A stretch of 64,000 nucleotides of DNA. Source: Streptomyces dioscori (GTDB lineage Bacteria; Actinomycetota; Actinomycetes; Streptomycetales; Streptomycetaceae). Positions 8,886 to 16,259 of this stretch are shown piece by piece (position 1 is the first letter of the stretch; the number at the start of each line of letters is the position of its first letter). Below the pieces are notes generated by a model, which was given only the letters and a program-made list of their open reading frames with translations, made no database searches and had not been told where the DNA came from. The stretch spans positions 124,001-188,000 of the forward strand of contig NZ_KZ679054.1 of NCBI RefSeq assembly GCF_003024195.1. Reading direction: 5' to 3'. A program made the translations under genes and the position numbers.

Positions 8886-8926
8886 GTGTCCTGTGGGGCA
8901 GCTCGCCGGGCTGCCGCACAGGACAC
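8886..8926 (-). terminator. Terminator after the small helical protein gene
   Basis: Stem GTGTCCTGTGGGGCAGC (8886-8902) pairs with 8910-8926 with one mismatch and a 7-nt loop. It starts 9 bp beyond the stop codon of the minus-strand gene 8935-9327. Confidence 0.75.
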
Positions 8927-8934
8927 GGACCCGG

Positions 8935-9327
8935 TCAGCCGACGATCGCCATGATCACGCGGGCGATCTCCAGGGCGAGGTTGCCGGGAACTCCGCACCC
9001 CTGCAGGAACTGAGCGATCTTCTCCACCGCCCAGGACTCGGCGCGCTCAAGGAAGTCGGCCAGCTGCAGGGCGTGACGCAGCACGTACTCGGCGGCCTGC
9101 TCGCTGAAGTGCCGCACCAGCCAGGCCAGCGCCTTCCCGCCGTATCGCAGGGCGGCGACGACGAGCCGGCGCTTGAACCCGGCGGCCTGCGCCCGGGACA
9201 TCTCGTCCAGCTGTGCGAATGCCGCCCTCAGCTCCTCCCCTTCAGTGGTGTCCTGCCCGGCCTCACGCATCCGCTCGACGAGGTCGTCGAGGTCGGCGGT
9301 GGTGATGTTGCCCGGAGCTTCCGACAT
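8935..9327 (-). CDS. Small helical protein paired with the STAND gene
   Basis: 130 aa from ATG at 9327 (MSEAPGNITTADLDDLVERM), with AAAGGA seven bases upstream. It is predicted to be almost all helix. The N-terminal third is acidic (DLDDLVERMREAGQDTTEGEELRAAFAQLDEM). A basic amphipathic stretch follows (FKRRLVVAALRYGGKALAWLVRHF), and the C-terminus is hydrophobic (LQGCGVPGNLALEIARVIMAIVG). I recognise no family. It lies downstream of the STAND gene on the same strand (303 bp apart) and inside the same pair of inverted repeats. That suggests a partner, for example a membrane-active effector or adaptor, but this is inference. A terminator follows directly. Confidence 0.7.
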   Translation of the reverse strand: MSEAPGNITTADLDDLVERMREAGQDTTEGEELRAAFAQLDEMSRAQAAGFKRRLVVAALRYGGKALAWLVRHFSEQAAEYVLRHALQLADFLERAESWAVEKIAQFLQGCGVPGNLALEIARVIMAIVG

Positions 9328-9630
9328 GACAGTGATCCTTTCGTGGTTCCACCAGGACTTCTGGTCGTCCTGGCGGGGTGAGATCACTGTCGGCCGCCCG
9401 GTGTCCCAGGCACCTGAGGCATCCGCCTCATCGGCGCCCGGCTCCTGCTCGGCGCGAGGTGCGCAGTCGCTGCGGGCTCACCTTTGGGCCCGCGCTCACG
9501 TTCGGTGGCGACATCCGCCGCGACGCTCAGGTCGGCGTCCGGCCGTCGCGCCTCGTGCCGGCCTCGGCCTCGGCCTCGGCCCCAGGTCTTGTACCGGACC
9601 GTCCGCAGGCGGGGTTCCGGCCGGTCCGGG
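9328..9630. other. Gap between STAND and small gene, no gene seen
   Basis: 303 bp. It contains a short hairpin TGAGGC-ATCC-GCCTCA near 9414-9429, a run of GGCCTC repeats near 9558-9580 and the ribosome-binding site of the small gene. I find no supported coding frame. It is long enough to give the small gene its own promoter. Confidence 0.45.
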
Positions 9631-12579
9631 TCACCTGCGGCGTGGGCAGGGCGGGGCGTAGTCGAGGAGGGGGAAGTGGCGGGCCCACTCGGCGCGGGTG
9701 ATGGTGCTGTGGACGTGCCCGCAGGCGTCGGCGAGGACCCGGTCGAGGTCGGTGTACCAGATCTGGACACTGAAGTGGGCGGTCACGGTCAGGAACGTGC
9801 CGTCCGCCTTGAGGTAGCGGACCTCCTTGACCGTCCCGCGGGGGTTGGTGAGGTGGGCCAGCGGGGCAGGGTGCGTGCGGTCGGTCACGTCCCAGACGTT
9901 CACCGCACCGTCCACGCCGACGGTCACCGCCGTGCGGCCGTGGGAAGCGAAGTCCACGCCGGTGACGATGTCGGCGTGTCTCGCCAGCTCGCCCAGCTCA
10001 TGGTGGCGGGGAAGATCGCTGACGTCCCACAGCTTCGCCGTGTGGTCGTCGCTTCCGCTCAGCAGGGTGCGGCCGTCCGGGCTGTAGGCGAGGGCGTCCA
10101 CGGCGTGCAGATGTCCCCTGAGGACGGTGACGAGGGCAGCGTGGCGCGGGTCGGTCACGTCCCAGAGGCGGACGTCGTGGCCGTCGGAGCCCGAGGCCAG
10201 GGTCTCTCCGTCGGGGCTGAACACCACAGGCTTGACGTTGCGGGCGTGCCCGGTGAGCTTGTCGAGCATGCGGGGGCGGGTGGGGTCGGTGATGTCCCAG
10301 AGCCGGATGGTGTCGTCGTAGCTGCTGGTGGCGGCGATGTCGCTGCCGTGGCGCACGGCGACGGAGTAGACGGCGTCGGTGTGCCCTGTGGACCGCTTCG
10401 ACAGCAGCGTCGGGTCCTGGGGATCGCGCACGTCCCACAGCCGGAGTGTGCGGTCACTGTCCACACCGAGCAGCGTGTTGCCGTCGGGGGTGAACTGGAT
10501 CGGGCCCGAGCCGGCTCTGCCGACGCGGGTGGCGCCGAGTCGGCGCGGCTGCCGTGGATCTTTCATGTCCCACAGGACGATGTGCGGGCCGTTGGCCATG
10601 GCCAGCATGCGGCCGTCGGCGGTCACGGCCGGTGTGTGCCCGGCCGGTGTGCGCTCGGCCGGTGTGCGCCCGATCAGTCGGGGGCTGGTCGTCCCGGGGT
10701 CGATCGACGCGACGGACAGGGTGCTGAGCAGGGCGTCCTGGGTGCGTTTCTGCGCGGTCCGGAAGTAGGAGGCCAGGGCGATCTGGATGGCCAGGGACGG
10801 TTTGTAGGGGCTGAGGCGCACGGCTTCGTCGGAAGCTCGCAGGGCCACGGTCTCATTACGCTGCCGGGTGACGGTGTGCTGTGCCTCCACGGCGAAACCA
10901 GCGGCGGCCACGGCGCACACGAGCAGGACGACCAGGGCCGCGGCCAGTCGGCGCAGTCGGCGCAGCCGGTGGCGGTCTCGCAGCTGCGTCTGTCGCGCCG
11001 CTGACCGGCCGGCGTCGAGGAAGGCACGTTCCCGGGCGGTCAGTGCCTGCGGCGGGAGGTCCGTAGCCGCGGTGAGGCGTACACCGCGGTACAGGATGTC
11101 GGGGTCGTGGTCCAGGGACTCCCAGACGGTGGTGGCCTCGGTGAGCGCGCGGTGCAGACGTTCCTGGTCGCGGTCCTCCTCCAGCCATCCGGCGAGCCGG
11201 GGCCAGCAGCGGATCAACGCTTCGTGAGCGATCTCCACGTGGTCGCCGTCGGCGCTCAGCAGCCGGGCCCGGGTCGCCTGTTCGATGACGAACCCGGTAT
11301 CGGGACCGCCGTCGAGTTCCCGACGGGGCACACGGCGCTTGGTGTCCTCGGTGCCCTCGCCCAACGCGACGAGCCGCAGGAACAGCCGCCGCGCCGCCCT
11401 TTGCCGGTTCAAGTCAAGGGCGTGGTGGAACTCTTCGGCGGTTTGGGTGAGCGCCCCCTCGAAGCCGCCCGCCGCGTGGTAGCCGGCCAGTGTGAGCGCG
11501 TTGCCCCGCCGCCGCTTCCACGTCTCCAGCAGAGCGTGCGAGAGCAGGGGCAGGGCGCCCGGCCGGCCGTGGGCGTCGGCCGTGAGGGTCGTCAGCAGAG
11601 CACTTTCGACGGTGAGCCGGGAGCGGGCCGCAGGCTGGACGATCGCCGCCCTCAGTTCCTCGGTGGTCATCGGGCCGACGGGATGCTGCGTGTGGGCCAG
11701 GGCGTCGACGAGGCCGGGTAGCCGCGTGCAGTGCGTGTAGAAGTCGGACCGTACGGCGAGGGCGACCCGCGTGCGGCTGTCGGGGGCCTGCGCCGCGTAC
11801 ACAAGGGCGTCGACGAACCGCTCCCGTTCCTGCGCGTCGCGGCAGACGGTGAACACCTCCTCGAACTGGTCGACGACGATGAGCAGTTCGTCCGCCGCGA
11901 AGCCTGCCTCTTGTTGCCTGGCGAGGATCCTGCGCACCGTCCGATGGAAGGCGTGCGGCTCGGCCGTGAGTGCGGTCTGCACCGGCTCGTGAGCCATATC
12001 GGCTCGGGCGGCCAGACGGACGGCGCATTCCTCCAGCGGATGCGGGCCGGGTGTGAAGATCAGTGAGGTGCTTTCGGAAAAAGCGGGAAGAACACCTGCG
12101 CGCAACACCGAAGACTTGCCGGATCCTGATGCACCGAACAGCACAAGGAGCCGTTTTTCCTTCAAATGCTCGACAAGTGTGCCGGTGATTTTTTCGCGGC
12201 CGAAGAAAAACCCCGCATCGGCCTGCCCGAACGCTGCCAGACCGACATAGGGGGGTTTCGCATCGCTCCTTCGCCGGTCCTGCGTGCCCGTCCCGGTCCA
12301 CGTGTCCGTGCCGGCGACCGCGTCAGCCGTCCGTTGCCAGATCAGTTTCCATTCCCGCTCGTCACCGCCGCAGGCACGGACATAGGCGAGGGTGACGGCC
12401 AGGCTGGGCAGTTGACGTCCCCCCGCCGCCGAGGACAGCGTCGCGATCCCGTAGTGCGCGTCTCGCGCGAGGTCCCGGTAGGTGGGACGGCCGGCCTGTT
12501 CCCGCAGTTTCCGTAAACGCATCGCGAATTCGAACAGTGGGCCGCCGTCCGGGTCCAGAGGGCTCTCTCCCCGTGGCAT
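9631..12579 (-). CDS. HTH - STAND NTPase - transmembrane - WD40 protein
   Basis: 982 aa. An XRE-like helix-turn-helix lies at about 12-75 (RLRKLREQAGRPTYRDLARDAHYGIATLSSAAGG). An nSTAND1-type NTPase follows at about 110-500, with Walker A GASGSGKS (149-156) and Walker B LLIVVDQFEE (232-241). There is one membrane segment at about 545-565 after a basic RLRRLRR stretch. Seven WD40 blades then run from about 620 to 960 (VLWDMKDP, RLWDVRDP, RLWDITDP, RLWDVTDP, KLWDVSDL, NVWDVTDR, QIWYTDLD), a complete propeller. STAND proteins are signalling switches; several bacterial ones are anti-phage sensors, but the target here is unknown. Codon 22 is TTA (plus 12514-12516), so translation may need bldA tRNA. 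The gene is bracketed by inverted repeats. Confidence 0.9.
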   Translation of the reverse strand: MPRGESPLDPDGGPLFEFAMRLRKLREQAGRPTYRDLARDAHYGIATLSSAAGGRQLPSLAVTLAYVRACGGDEREWKLIWQRTADAVAGTDTWTGTGTQDRRRSDAKPPYVGLAAFGQADAGFFFGREKITGTLVEHLKEKRLLVLFGASGSGKSSVLRAGVLPAFSESTSLIFTPGPHPLEECAVRLAARADMAHEPVQTALTAEPHAFHRTVRRILARQQEAGFAADELLIVVDQFEEVFTVCRDAQERERFVDALVYAAQAPDSRTRVALAVRSDFYTHCTRLPGLVDALAHTQHPVGPMTTEELRAAIVQPAARSRLTVESALLTTLTADAHGRPGALPLLSHALLETWKRRRGNALTLAGYHAAGGFEGALTQTAEEFHHALDLNRQRAARRLFLRLVALGEGTEDTKRRVPRRELDGGPDTGFVIEQATRARLLSADGDHVEIAHEALIRCWPRLAGWLEEDRDQERLHRALTEATTVWESLDHDPDILYRGVRLTAATDLPPQALTARERAFLDAGRSAARQTQLRDRHRLRRLRRLAAALVVLLVCAVAAAGFAVEAQHTVTRQRNETVALRASDEAVRLSPYKPSLAIQIALASYFRTAQKRTQDALLSTLSVASIDPGTTSPRLIGRTPAERTPAGHTPAVTADGRMLAMANGPHIVLWDMKDPRQPRRLGATRVGRAGSGPIQFTPDGNTLLGVDSDRTLRLWDVRDPQDPTLLSKRSTGHTDAVYSVAVRHGSDIAATSSYDDTIRLWDITDPTRPRMLDKLTGHARNVKPVVFSPDGETLASGSDGHDVRLWDVTDPRHAALVTVLRGHLHAVDALAYSPDGRTLLSGSDDHTAKLWDVSDLPRHHELGELARHADIVTGVDFASHGRTAVTVGVDGAVNVWDVTDRTHPAPLAHLTNPRGTVKEVRYLKADGTFLTVTAHFSVQIWYTDLDRVLADACGHVHSTITRAEWARHFPLLDYAPPCPRRR

Positions 12580-12610
12580 ACGCTCACCCTTCCCCCGGGT
12601 CGCACGAATT

Positions 12611-12661
12611 TGTTCGGAATCCGTCTGTTCGGAATCTGATTGTTCGGCATCCGTTTGTTCG
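12611..12661. repeat. 15-bp tandem iterons upstream of STAND gene
   Basis: The units are TGTTCGGAATCCGTC (12611-12625), TGTTCGGAATCTGAT (12626-12640), TGTTCGGCATCCGTT (12641-12655) and a partial TGTTCG (12656-12661). The left inverted-repeat arm carries two units of the same type (minus strand of 8635-8664). Each full unit contains the near-palindrome CGGA-N-TCCG or a variant, suggesting a protein-binding site repeated on one face of the helix. Possible binders are the HTH domain of the STAND protein or the nearby response regulator. Confidence 0.7.
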
Positions 12662-12718
12662 TCGTCGGCCGACTGGCCTTGAACCCAGATTAGCGGCTAC
12701 AAATCGTGCACAAGGTCC
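12640..12718. repeat. Right arm of an 80-bp imperfect inverted repeat
   Basis: Reverse complement of 8585-8664 with a 22-bp perfect core (12640-12661). The conserved blocks TCGGCCGAC, CCTTGAAC and AGCGGCTACAAA lie further out, and GGTCC at 12714-12718 closes the match. It lies upstream of the STAND gene start at 12579. Confidence 0.85.
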
Positions 12719-12842
12719 GGCGTTGAGAGACCGGACAGCGAGACGAAAAGAGAAAGAGGGTGGCGCTCTGTCTGCCCACGTCCCGCGAAACCACTGGAGC
12801 TTTCATGCGCGACCGCACGCCTGCGTTCGCGGTCTTGACCCT

Positions 12843-12898
12843 CTGAGACGTGCCCTCTGGGACGTGCCCTCTGGGACATGCCCTCCGGGACGTGGCCG
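12843..12898. repeat. Four 14-bp tandem repeats after the VOC gene
   Basis: The units are CTGAGACGTGCCCT, CTGGGACGTGCCCT, CTGGGACATGCCCT and CCGGGACGTGGCCG, contiguous from 12843 to 12898. They end one base before the stop codon of the VOC gene. Probably replication slippage. Confidence 0.8.
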
Positions 12899-12899
12899 C

Positions 12900-13316
12900 T
12901 CAGCCCATGGCCGCGTACTTCTCCTTCGCCTGCCGCGTCACCGGGGTGAAGAAGTTGATGAGGTTGCCGTCGGGGTCGCGGAGCAGGAGGGAGCGGTTGC
13001 CCCAGGGCATCGTCGTGGGCTCCGCCACGAGGTCGGTGACGCTCTCGGTGACGTACTCGGTCAGGTTCTGGTGGACGGCGTCCACGTCGTCGACGAGGAA
13101 CTCGGTGATCACGCTGTGGTTCTCCGCCGGACGGGCCGAGCCCGGGGCGAACAGCGGAACCGTGCGGGTGCTCGCGATGGCGAGGGTGGCGTTCGGGGTG
13201 CCGAGTTCGGCGAAGTCGTCGTTGGCCCAGGCCGCCTTCAGCCCCGTAACCCGTTCGTAGAACGCGACGAGGCGGGCGACGTCGCCGGTGATGACGCGGA
13301 TCGAGACGAAGTTCAT
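12900..13316 (-). CDS. VOC-family (glyoxalase/bleomycin-resistance fold) protein
   Basis: 138 aa, one VOC module pair. It begins MNFVSIRVITGDVARLVAFYERVTGLKAAWANDDFAEL and ends with the typical LLLRDPDGNLINFFTPV, where the Asp-Pro-Asp-Gly-Asn turn precedes the last strand. These beta-alpha-beta-beta-beta proteins are metal-dependent dioxygenases, glyoxalases or binding proteins; the substrate cannot be told from sequence. It is divergently transcribed from a WYL regulator gene 103 bp away, the usual arrangement when the regulator controls the VOC gene. Confidence 0.85.
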   Translation of the reverse strand: MNFVSIRVITGDVARLVAFYERVTGLKAAWANDDFAELGTPNATLAIASTRTVPLFAPGSARPAENHSVITEFLVDDVDAVHQNLTEYVTESVTDLVAEPTTMPWGNRSLLLRDPDGNLINFFTPVTRQAKEKYAAMG

Positions 13317-13419
13317 GGTGATCTCCTGGTCTTCCAGCCGTGGAAGCTGTCTGCTGTGCTTCGCAGGCTAGGACCGATAGAGGACAGTTTCGGCCCGGTA
13401 TCGGCGTTAGGCTGCGAAC

Positions 13420-14385
13420 ATGCCCAAACCCGCCGGCCGCGTACTGACCCTCCTGGAGCTGCTGCAGTCCGGCGGCACCCGGACCGTGGCCGAACTGGCC
13501 GAGCGGCTCGGCGTCGACGGACGGACCGTGCGGCGGTACGTGGGTCAGCTGATCGACCTCGACGTGCCCGTGGAGTCGGTGCGCGGCCGGTACGGCGGCT
13601 ACCGGCTGGGCCCCGGACATCGCCTCCCGCCGCTCATGCTCGGCGACGACGAGGCGCTGGCCGTGCTGCTCGGCCTGCTCGCCGGCCGCCGGACCGGGCT
13701 GGTGACGGCGGGGCGCACGGCGAGCGAGACGGCGTCGGCGAAGATCCGCCGGGTGCTGCCCCGGCATGTGGCCCGTCGGCTCGACGTACTCCTGGACTCG
13801 CTGGCCTTCACGGACCGGCCCGGCGAGTTCGACACCCCGGACGCCGACGTCCTGCTCACCCTCGCCGACGCGGTGGGCCACCGCCGGCCGGTCGCGATGA
13901 GATACACCGGCGGCGACGGCCGGCGCGGCGAACGCACGCTGCACGCCTACGGGATCGTCGCCCACGCGGGCCGGTGGTACGTCACGGGCCGGGACGCGGA
14001 CAGCGGTGAGGACCGTACGTTCCGGCTCGACCGCATCACGGACGCGCGGACGCTGCCGGGCTCGTTCGAACCACCCGAGGGCGTGGACCCGGCCGAGCGG
14101 GTGGTGTCCGGGTTCGCGACGGCCGAGTACCGCTACGAGGTGACCCTGCGGATCCAGGGGACGACCGAGCAGATCCGCGCCCGCCTCCCCGCGAGCGTGG
14201 CCACCCTGGAGGAGACCGACGAGGAGGGCTGGCGACGGGTCCGGATCCGGGCGGAGCACCTCGACTGGCTCCCCCCGGTCCTGGCCTCCCTCGACCGCCC
14301 CTTCGTCATCGAGACCCCGGATGAACTACGCACCCTCACCACCGAATTCGCCGCCCGCCTGACCGCCTACGCCGACCATCCCTGA
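13420..14385 (+). CDS. WYL-domain transcriptional regulator (YafY/DeoR-like)
   Basis: 321 aa. The N-terminal winged helix is at about 1-60 (RVLTLLELLQSGGTRTVAELAERLGVDGRTVRRYVGQLIDLDVPVESVRGRYGGYRLG). The WYL domain is at about 145-220 (VAMRYTGGDGRRGERTLHAYGIVAHAGRWYVTGRDADSGEDRTFRLDRI). The ligand-sensing WYL core here reads RWYVTG. A C-terminal WCX extension follows to residue 315. It should bind DNA and respond to a small ligand or nucleic acid. Divergent with the VOC gene at 12900-13316, which it probably regulates along with itself. Confidence 0.9.
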   Translation: MPKPAGRVLTLLELLQSGGTRTVAELAERLGVDGRTVRRYVGQLIDLDVPVESVRGRYGGYRLGPGHRLPPLMLGDDEALAVLLGLLAGRRTGLVTAGRTASETASAKIRRVLPRHVARRLDVLLDSLAFTDRPGEFDTPDADVLLTLADAVGHRRPVAMRYTGGDGRRGERTLHAYGIVAHAGRWYVTGRDADSGEDRTFRLDRITDARTLPGSFEPPEGVDPAERVVSGFATAEYRYEVTLRIQGTTEQIRARLPASVATLEETDEEGWRRVRIRAEHLDWLPPVLASLDRPFVIETPDELRTLTTEFAARLTAYADHP

Positions 14386-14405
14386 CCCAAGAGGCGCAGC
14401 CCTGA

Positions 14406-14590
14406 AGGGGCACGGGGAACGGCGCAATCTTTTGTCTTCTAGGGGCACGGGGAACGGCCGAGTCTTCTGTCTTTGAGGGGCGCGGGGAACGGCCGAGTCT
14501 TTCGGCTTTCAGGGGCGCGGGGAACGGCGCAATCTTTTAAGGGGCGCGGGGAACTGCGCGACCAGCCACAGCGAACCCGCACCCGAAGAA
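14406..14590. repeat. Array of Streptomyces GGGGCGCGGGGAAC intergenic repeats
   Basis: Five copies of AGGGGCRCGGGGAACKGC begin at 14406, 14441, 14476, 14511 and 14540. The first four are at an exact 35-bp period. The last copy carries the full form GGGGCGCGGGGAACTGCGCG followed by ACCAGCC and a Pro/Arg-coding-like tail. Related single copies occur near 45231, 45305, 52530 and 52648. The array fills the gap between the convergent WYL and LuxR genes, consistent with a terminator-associated repeat. Confidence 0.85.
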
Positions 14591-14628
14591 CTCACCCCGC
14601 GTCGGACGCGGTCTTCAGGGACGTCGTC

Positions 14629-15378
14629 TCAGGGTCCGTACGGCTCGGGCTCTGGGAAGACCCGGGCAAGCGCCTCGATACGGCTGGAGACCCCGAGCTT
14701 GTGGAAGGTGTTCTCCAGATGCTTCCGCACGGTGCTCGGTGAGATGACGAACTGCCGGGCGATCGCTTCGGTGCTCAACCCGTTCGCCACGGCACGCAGG
14801 ATGTCGAGTTGGCGAGGAGTCAGCCGTACGGGCTCGCGGCGGCGGCGCGCGGCAGTGTGGTAGACGTCGATCAGGTGAGGGCGCAGCAGTTGCAAGGTGA
14901 GCAGGTCGCGGTCAGTGAACGGTTTCGCCCTTTCGCGGCTGAGGTTGTACATGCGGATACGCCCCGGGGCAGTGGGCAGCGGCACGACCACCATGGTGAG
15001 GAAGGGCCGCATGTACTCGCTGTAGAGAGCCAGGTTGCGGAACTCCCGAACCCCCATGTAGTCCGAGAGCTGGGCGACGCCGAGGTGTCCGTGACTGCGC
15101 TCGACGTCGACACAGTGCGGATGCTGGTGCTTCCAGCGCCACCAGGGTTCGTCGTCCGGCTCGGGGTAGCTTCCGCCGTACTCGACGGCCTGACTGGCCA
15201 GGACCCGCCTGGTGGGGAGATCGACCTCGCAGAACTCGGCCAGGTCGCAAGGGACCAGCCGGCCCAGCCCCTGCAGCAGCGACAACGGCGGGCCCTCTCC
15301 GGTGGTGTCGTGCCGGGCCTCGTCGATGACGTCGAGCATCGCCCGCAAGTGGCTTTCGGTGATCGAGTGACGGCTCAT
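14629..15378 (-). CDS. LuxR-family transcriptional regulator
   Basis: 249 aa. The C-terminal LuxR helix-turn-helix is clear at about 187-245 (LTPRQLDILRAVANGLSTEAIARQFVISPSTVRKHLENTFHKLGVSSRIEALARVF). The N-terminal part (about 1-170) has no receiver Asp and resembles a GAF/PAS-like sensor (LLQGLGRLVPCDLAEFCEVDLPTRRVLAS.., MVVVPLPTAPGRIRMYNLSRERAKPFTDRDLLTLQLLRPHL). It is therefore probably a one-component regulator. Divergent from the RTX-type secreted protein gene (143-bp gap), which is a plausible target. It is convergent with the WYL gene across the repeat array. Confidence 0.88.
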   Translation of the reverse strand: MSRHSITESHLRAMLDVIDEARHDTTGEGPPLSLLQGLGRLVPCDLAEFCEVDLPTRRVLASQAVEYGGSYPEPDDEPWWRWKHQHPHCVDVERSHGHLGVAQLSDYMGVREFRNLALYSEYMRPFLTMVVVPLPTAPGRIRMYNLSRERAKPFTDRDLLTLQLLRPHLIDVYHTAARRRREPVRLTPRQLDILRAVANGLSTEAIARQFVISPSTVRKHLENTFHKLGVSSRIEALARVFPEPEPYGP

Positions 15379-15520
15379 CTTCTCGGCCCCTCATGCAGAC
15401 CTGCCCGTCCAACGCTACGCCTCTCCGCGGGCGGGATTCGTCAAATGACGAATGGTGGTTGCGGCGGCACAGGAACACCGTGGTTGACGAACCATCCGAT
15501 CCCATGAACGGGGTGAAGTC

Positions 15521-16132
15521 ATGCAACACCGATCACAGCCGGTTTCCGCCCGACGAGTCGGCCTTTCGAGCGGGCGGATCCGCCCCGGGTTCCTGCTCGC
15601 GGCCGGCGGAGTGCTGGCCGTGCTGGCCACGACTGTCCCGCAGAGCTGGGCTGCGACGGCCGCGCCGGCCACGTGCCTCAACGAGGCCGCAACCATCTCG
15701 GGAGGCCCGGGCAACGACACCCTCTTCGGCACACCGGGCAAGGACGTCATCGTCGGCCTCGGCGGAGACGACCGTATCTACGGCCGCGGAGGCGCCGACC
15801 TCATCTGTGGATACAGGGGGAACGACGTGTTGTCGGGCGGTGGCGGAAACGACTCGCTGGAAGGGGGCAACGGTCAAAACCGGCACTGGAACTGGGGCAA
15901 CGACCACTTGTACGGAGGTAAGGGCAAGGACACGCTGAATGGAAGTGCCGGCCGGGACACGATCGGCCCCTCCGTCGACAACGGCAAACGCGACAGGGTG
16001 TTCGGCCACGGCGGACGCGACACGCTGAACGTACGGGACGGAAGGCCCAATGACAGGGTCAACGGCGGTCCTGGGTGGGACTGGTGCGTCGGGGACCGGG
16101 GCGAGCACATGATCAACTGCGAAGCCCCCTGA
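15521..16132 (+). CDS. Secreted calcium-binding RTX-repeat protein
   Basis: 203 aa. A long signal peptide ends near QSWAATA (about residue 45). The mature part is built of hemolysin-type nonapeptide repeats: GGPGNDTLFGTPGKDVIVGLGGDDRIYGRGGADLICG..GNDVLSGGGGNDSLEGG. GGxGxDxL units continue, partly degenerate, to the C-terminus. Such repeats form a Ca2+-bound parallel beta-roll. No catalytic domain is attached, so it may be structural or a small secreted Ca-binding protein. Two Cys pairs (CLNEA, LICGY; DWCVGD, INCEAP) could form disulfides. ATG at 15521 has GGGGTGA just upstream. Confidence 0.85.
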   Translation: MQHRSQPVSARRVGLSSGRIRPGFLLAAGGVLAVLATTVPQSWAATAAPATCLNEAATISGGPGNDTLFGTPGKDVIVGLGGDDRIYGRGGADLICGYRGNDVLSGGGGNDSLEGGNGQNRHWNWGNDHLYGGKGKDTLNGSAGRDTIGPSVDNGKRDRVFGHGGRDTLNVRDGRPNDRVNGGPGWDWCVGDRGEHMINCEAP

Positions 16133-16259
16133 CCGTCGGCGGAGTCGATGGAGTCGATCCGCCGAATGTCGTGCGCCTCACCTTCGTCCGCTCACCGAGG
16201 CGGGTCGAGGGCGAGGCGCACTGCCGACTCAGGAGTCCCCGAGTCCCCGGGCCCCCGAG

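Larger units (their letters stand above)
12580..12899. other. Gap upstream of STAND gene, repeats but no gene
   Basis: 320 bp holding the STAND ribosome-binding site (GAAGGG before the ATG), four 15-bp iterated units, the right arm of the long inverted repeat and four 14-bp tandem units next to the VOC gene. No coding frame is supported. Confidence 0.6.

Noticed and set aside
8618..9013. A 131-codon plus-strand frame starting in the left repeat arm (MPNKR/MPNN pentapeptides)
   Set aside because: The pentapeptides arise from the 15-bp repeat. The rest lies across two hairpins and is antisense to the small gene.
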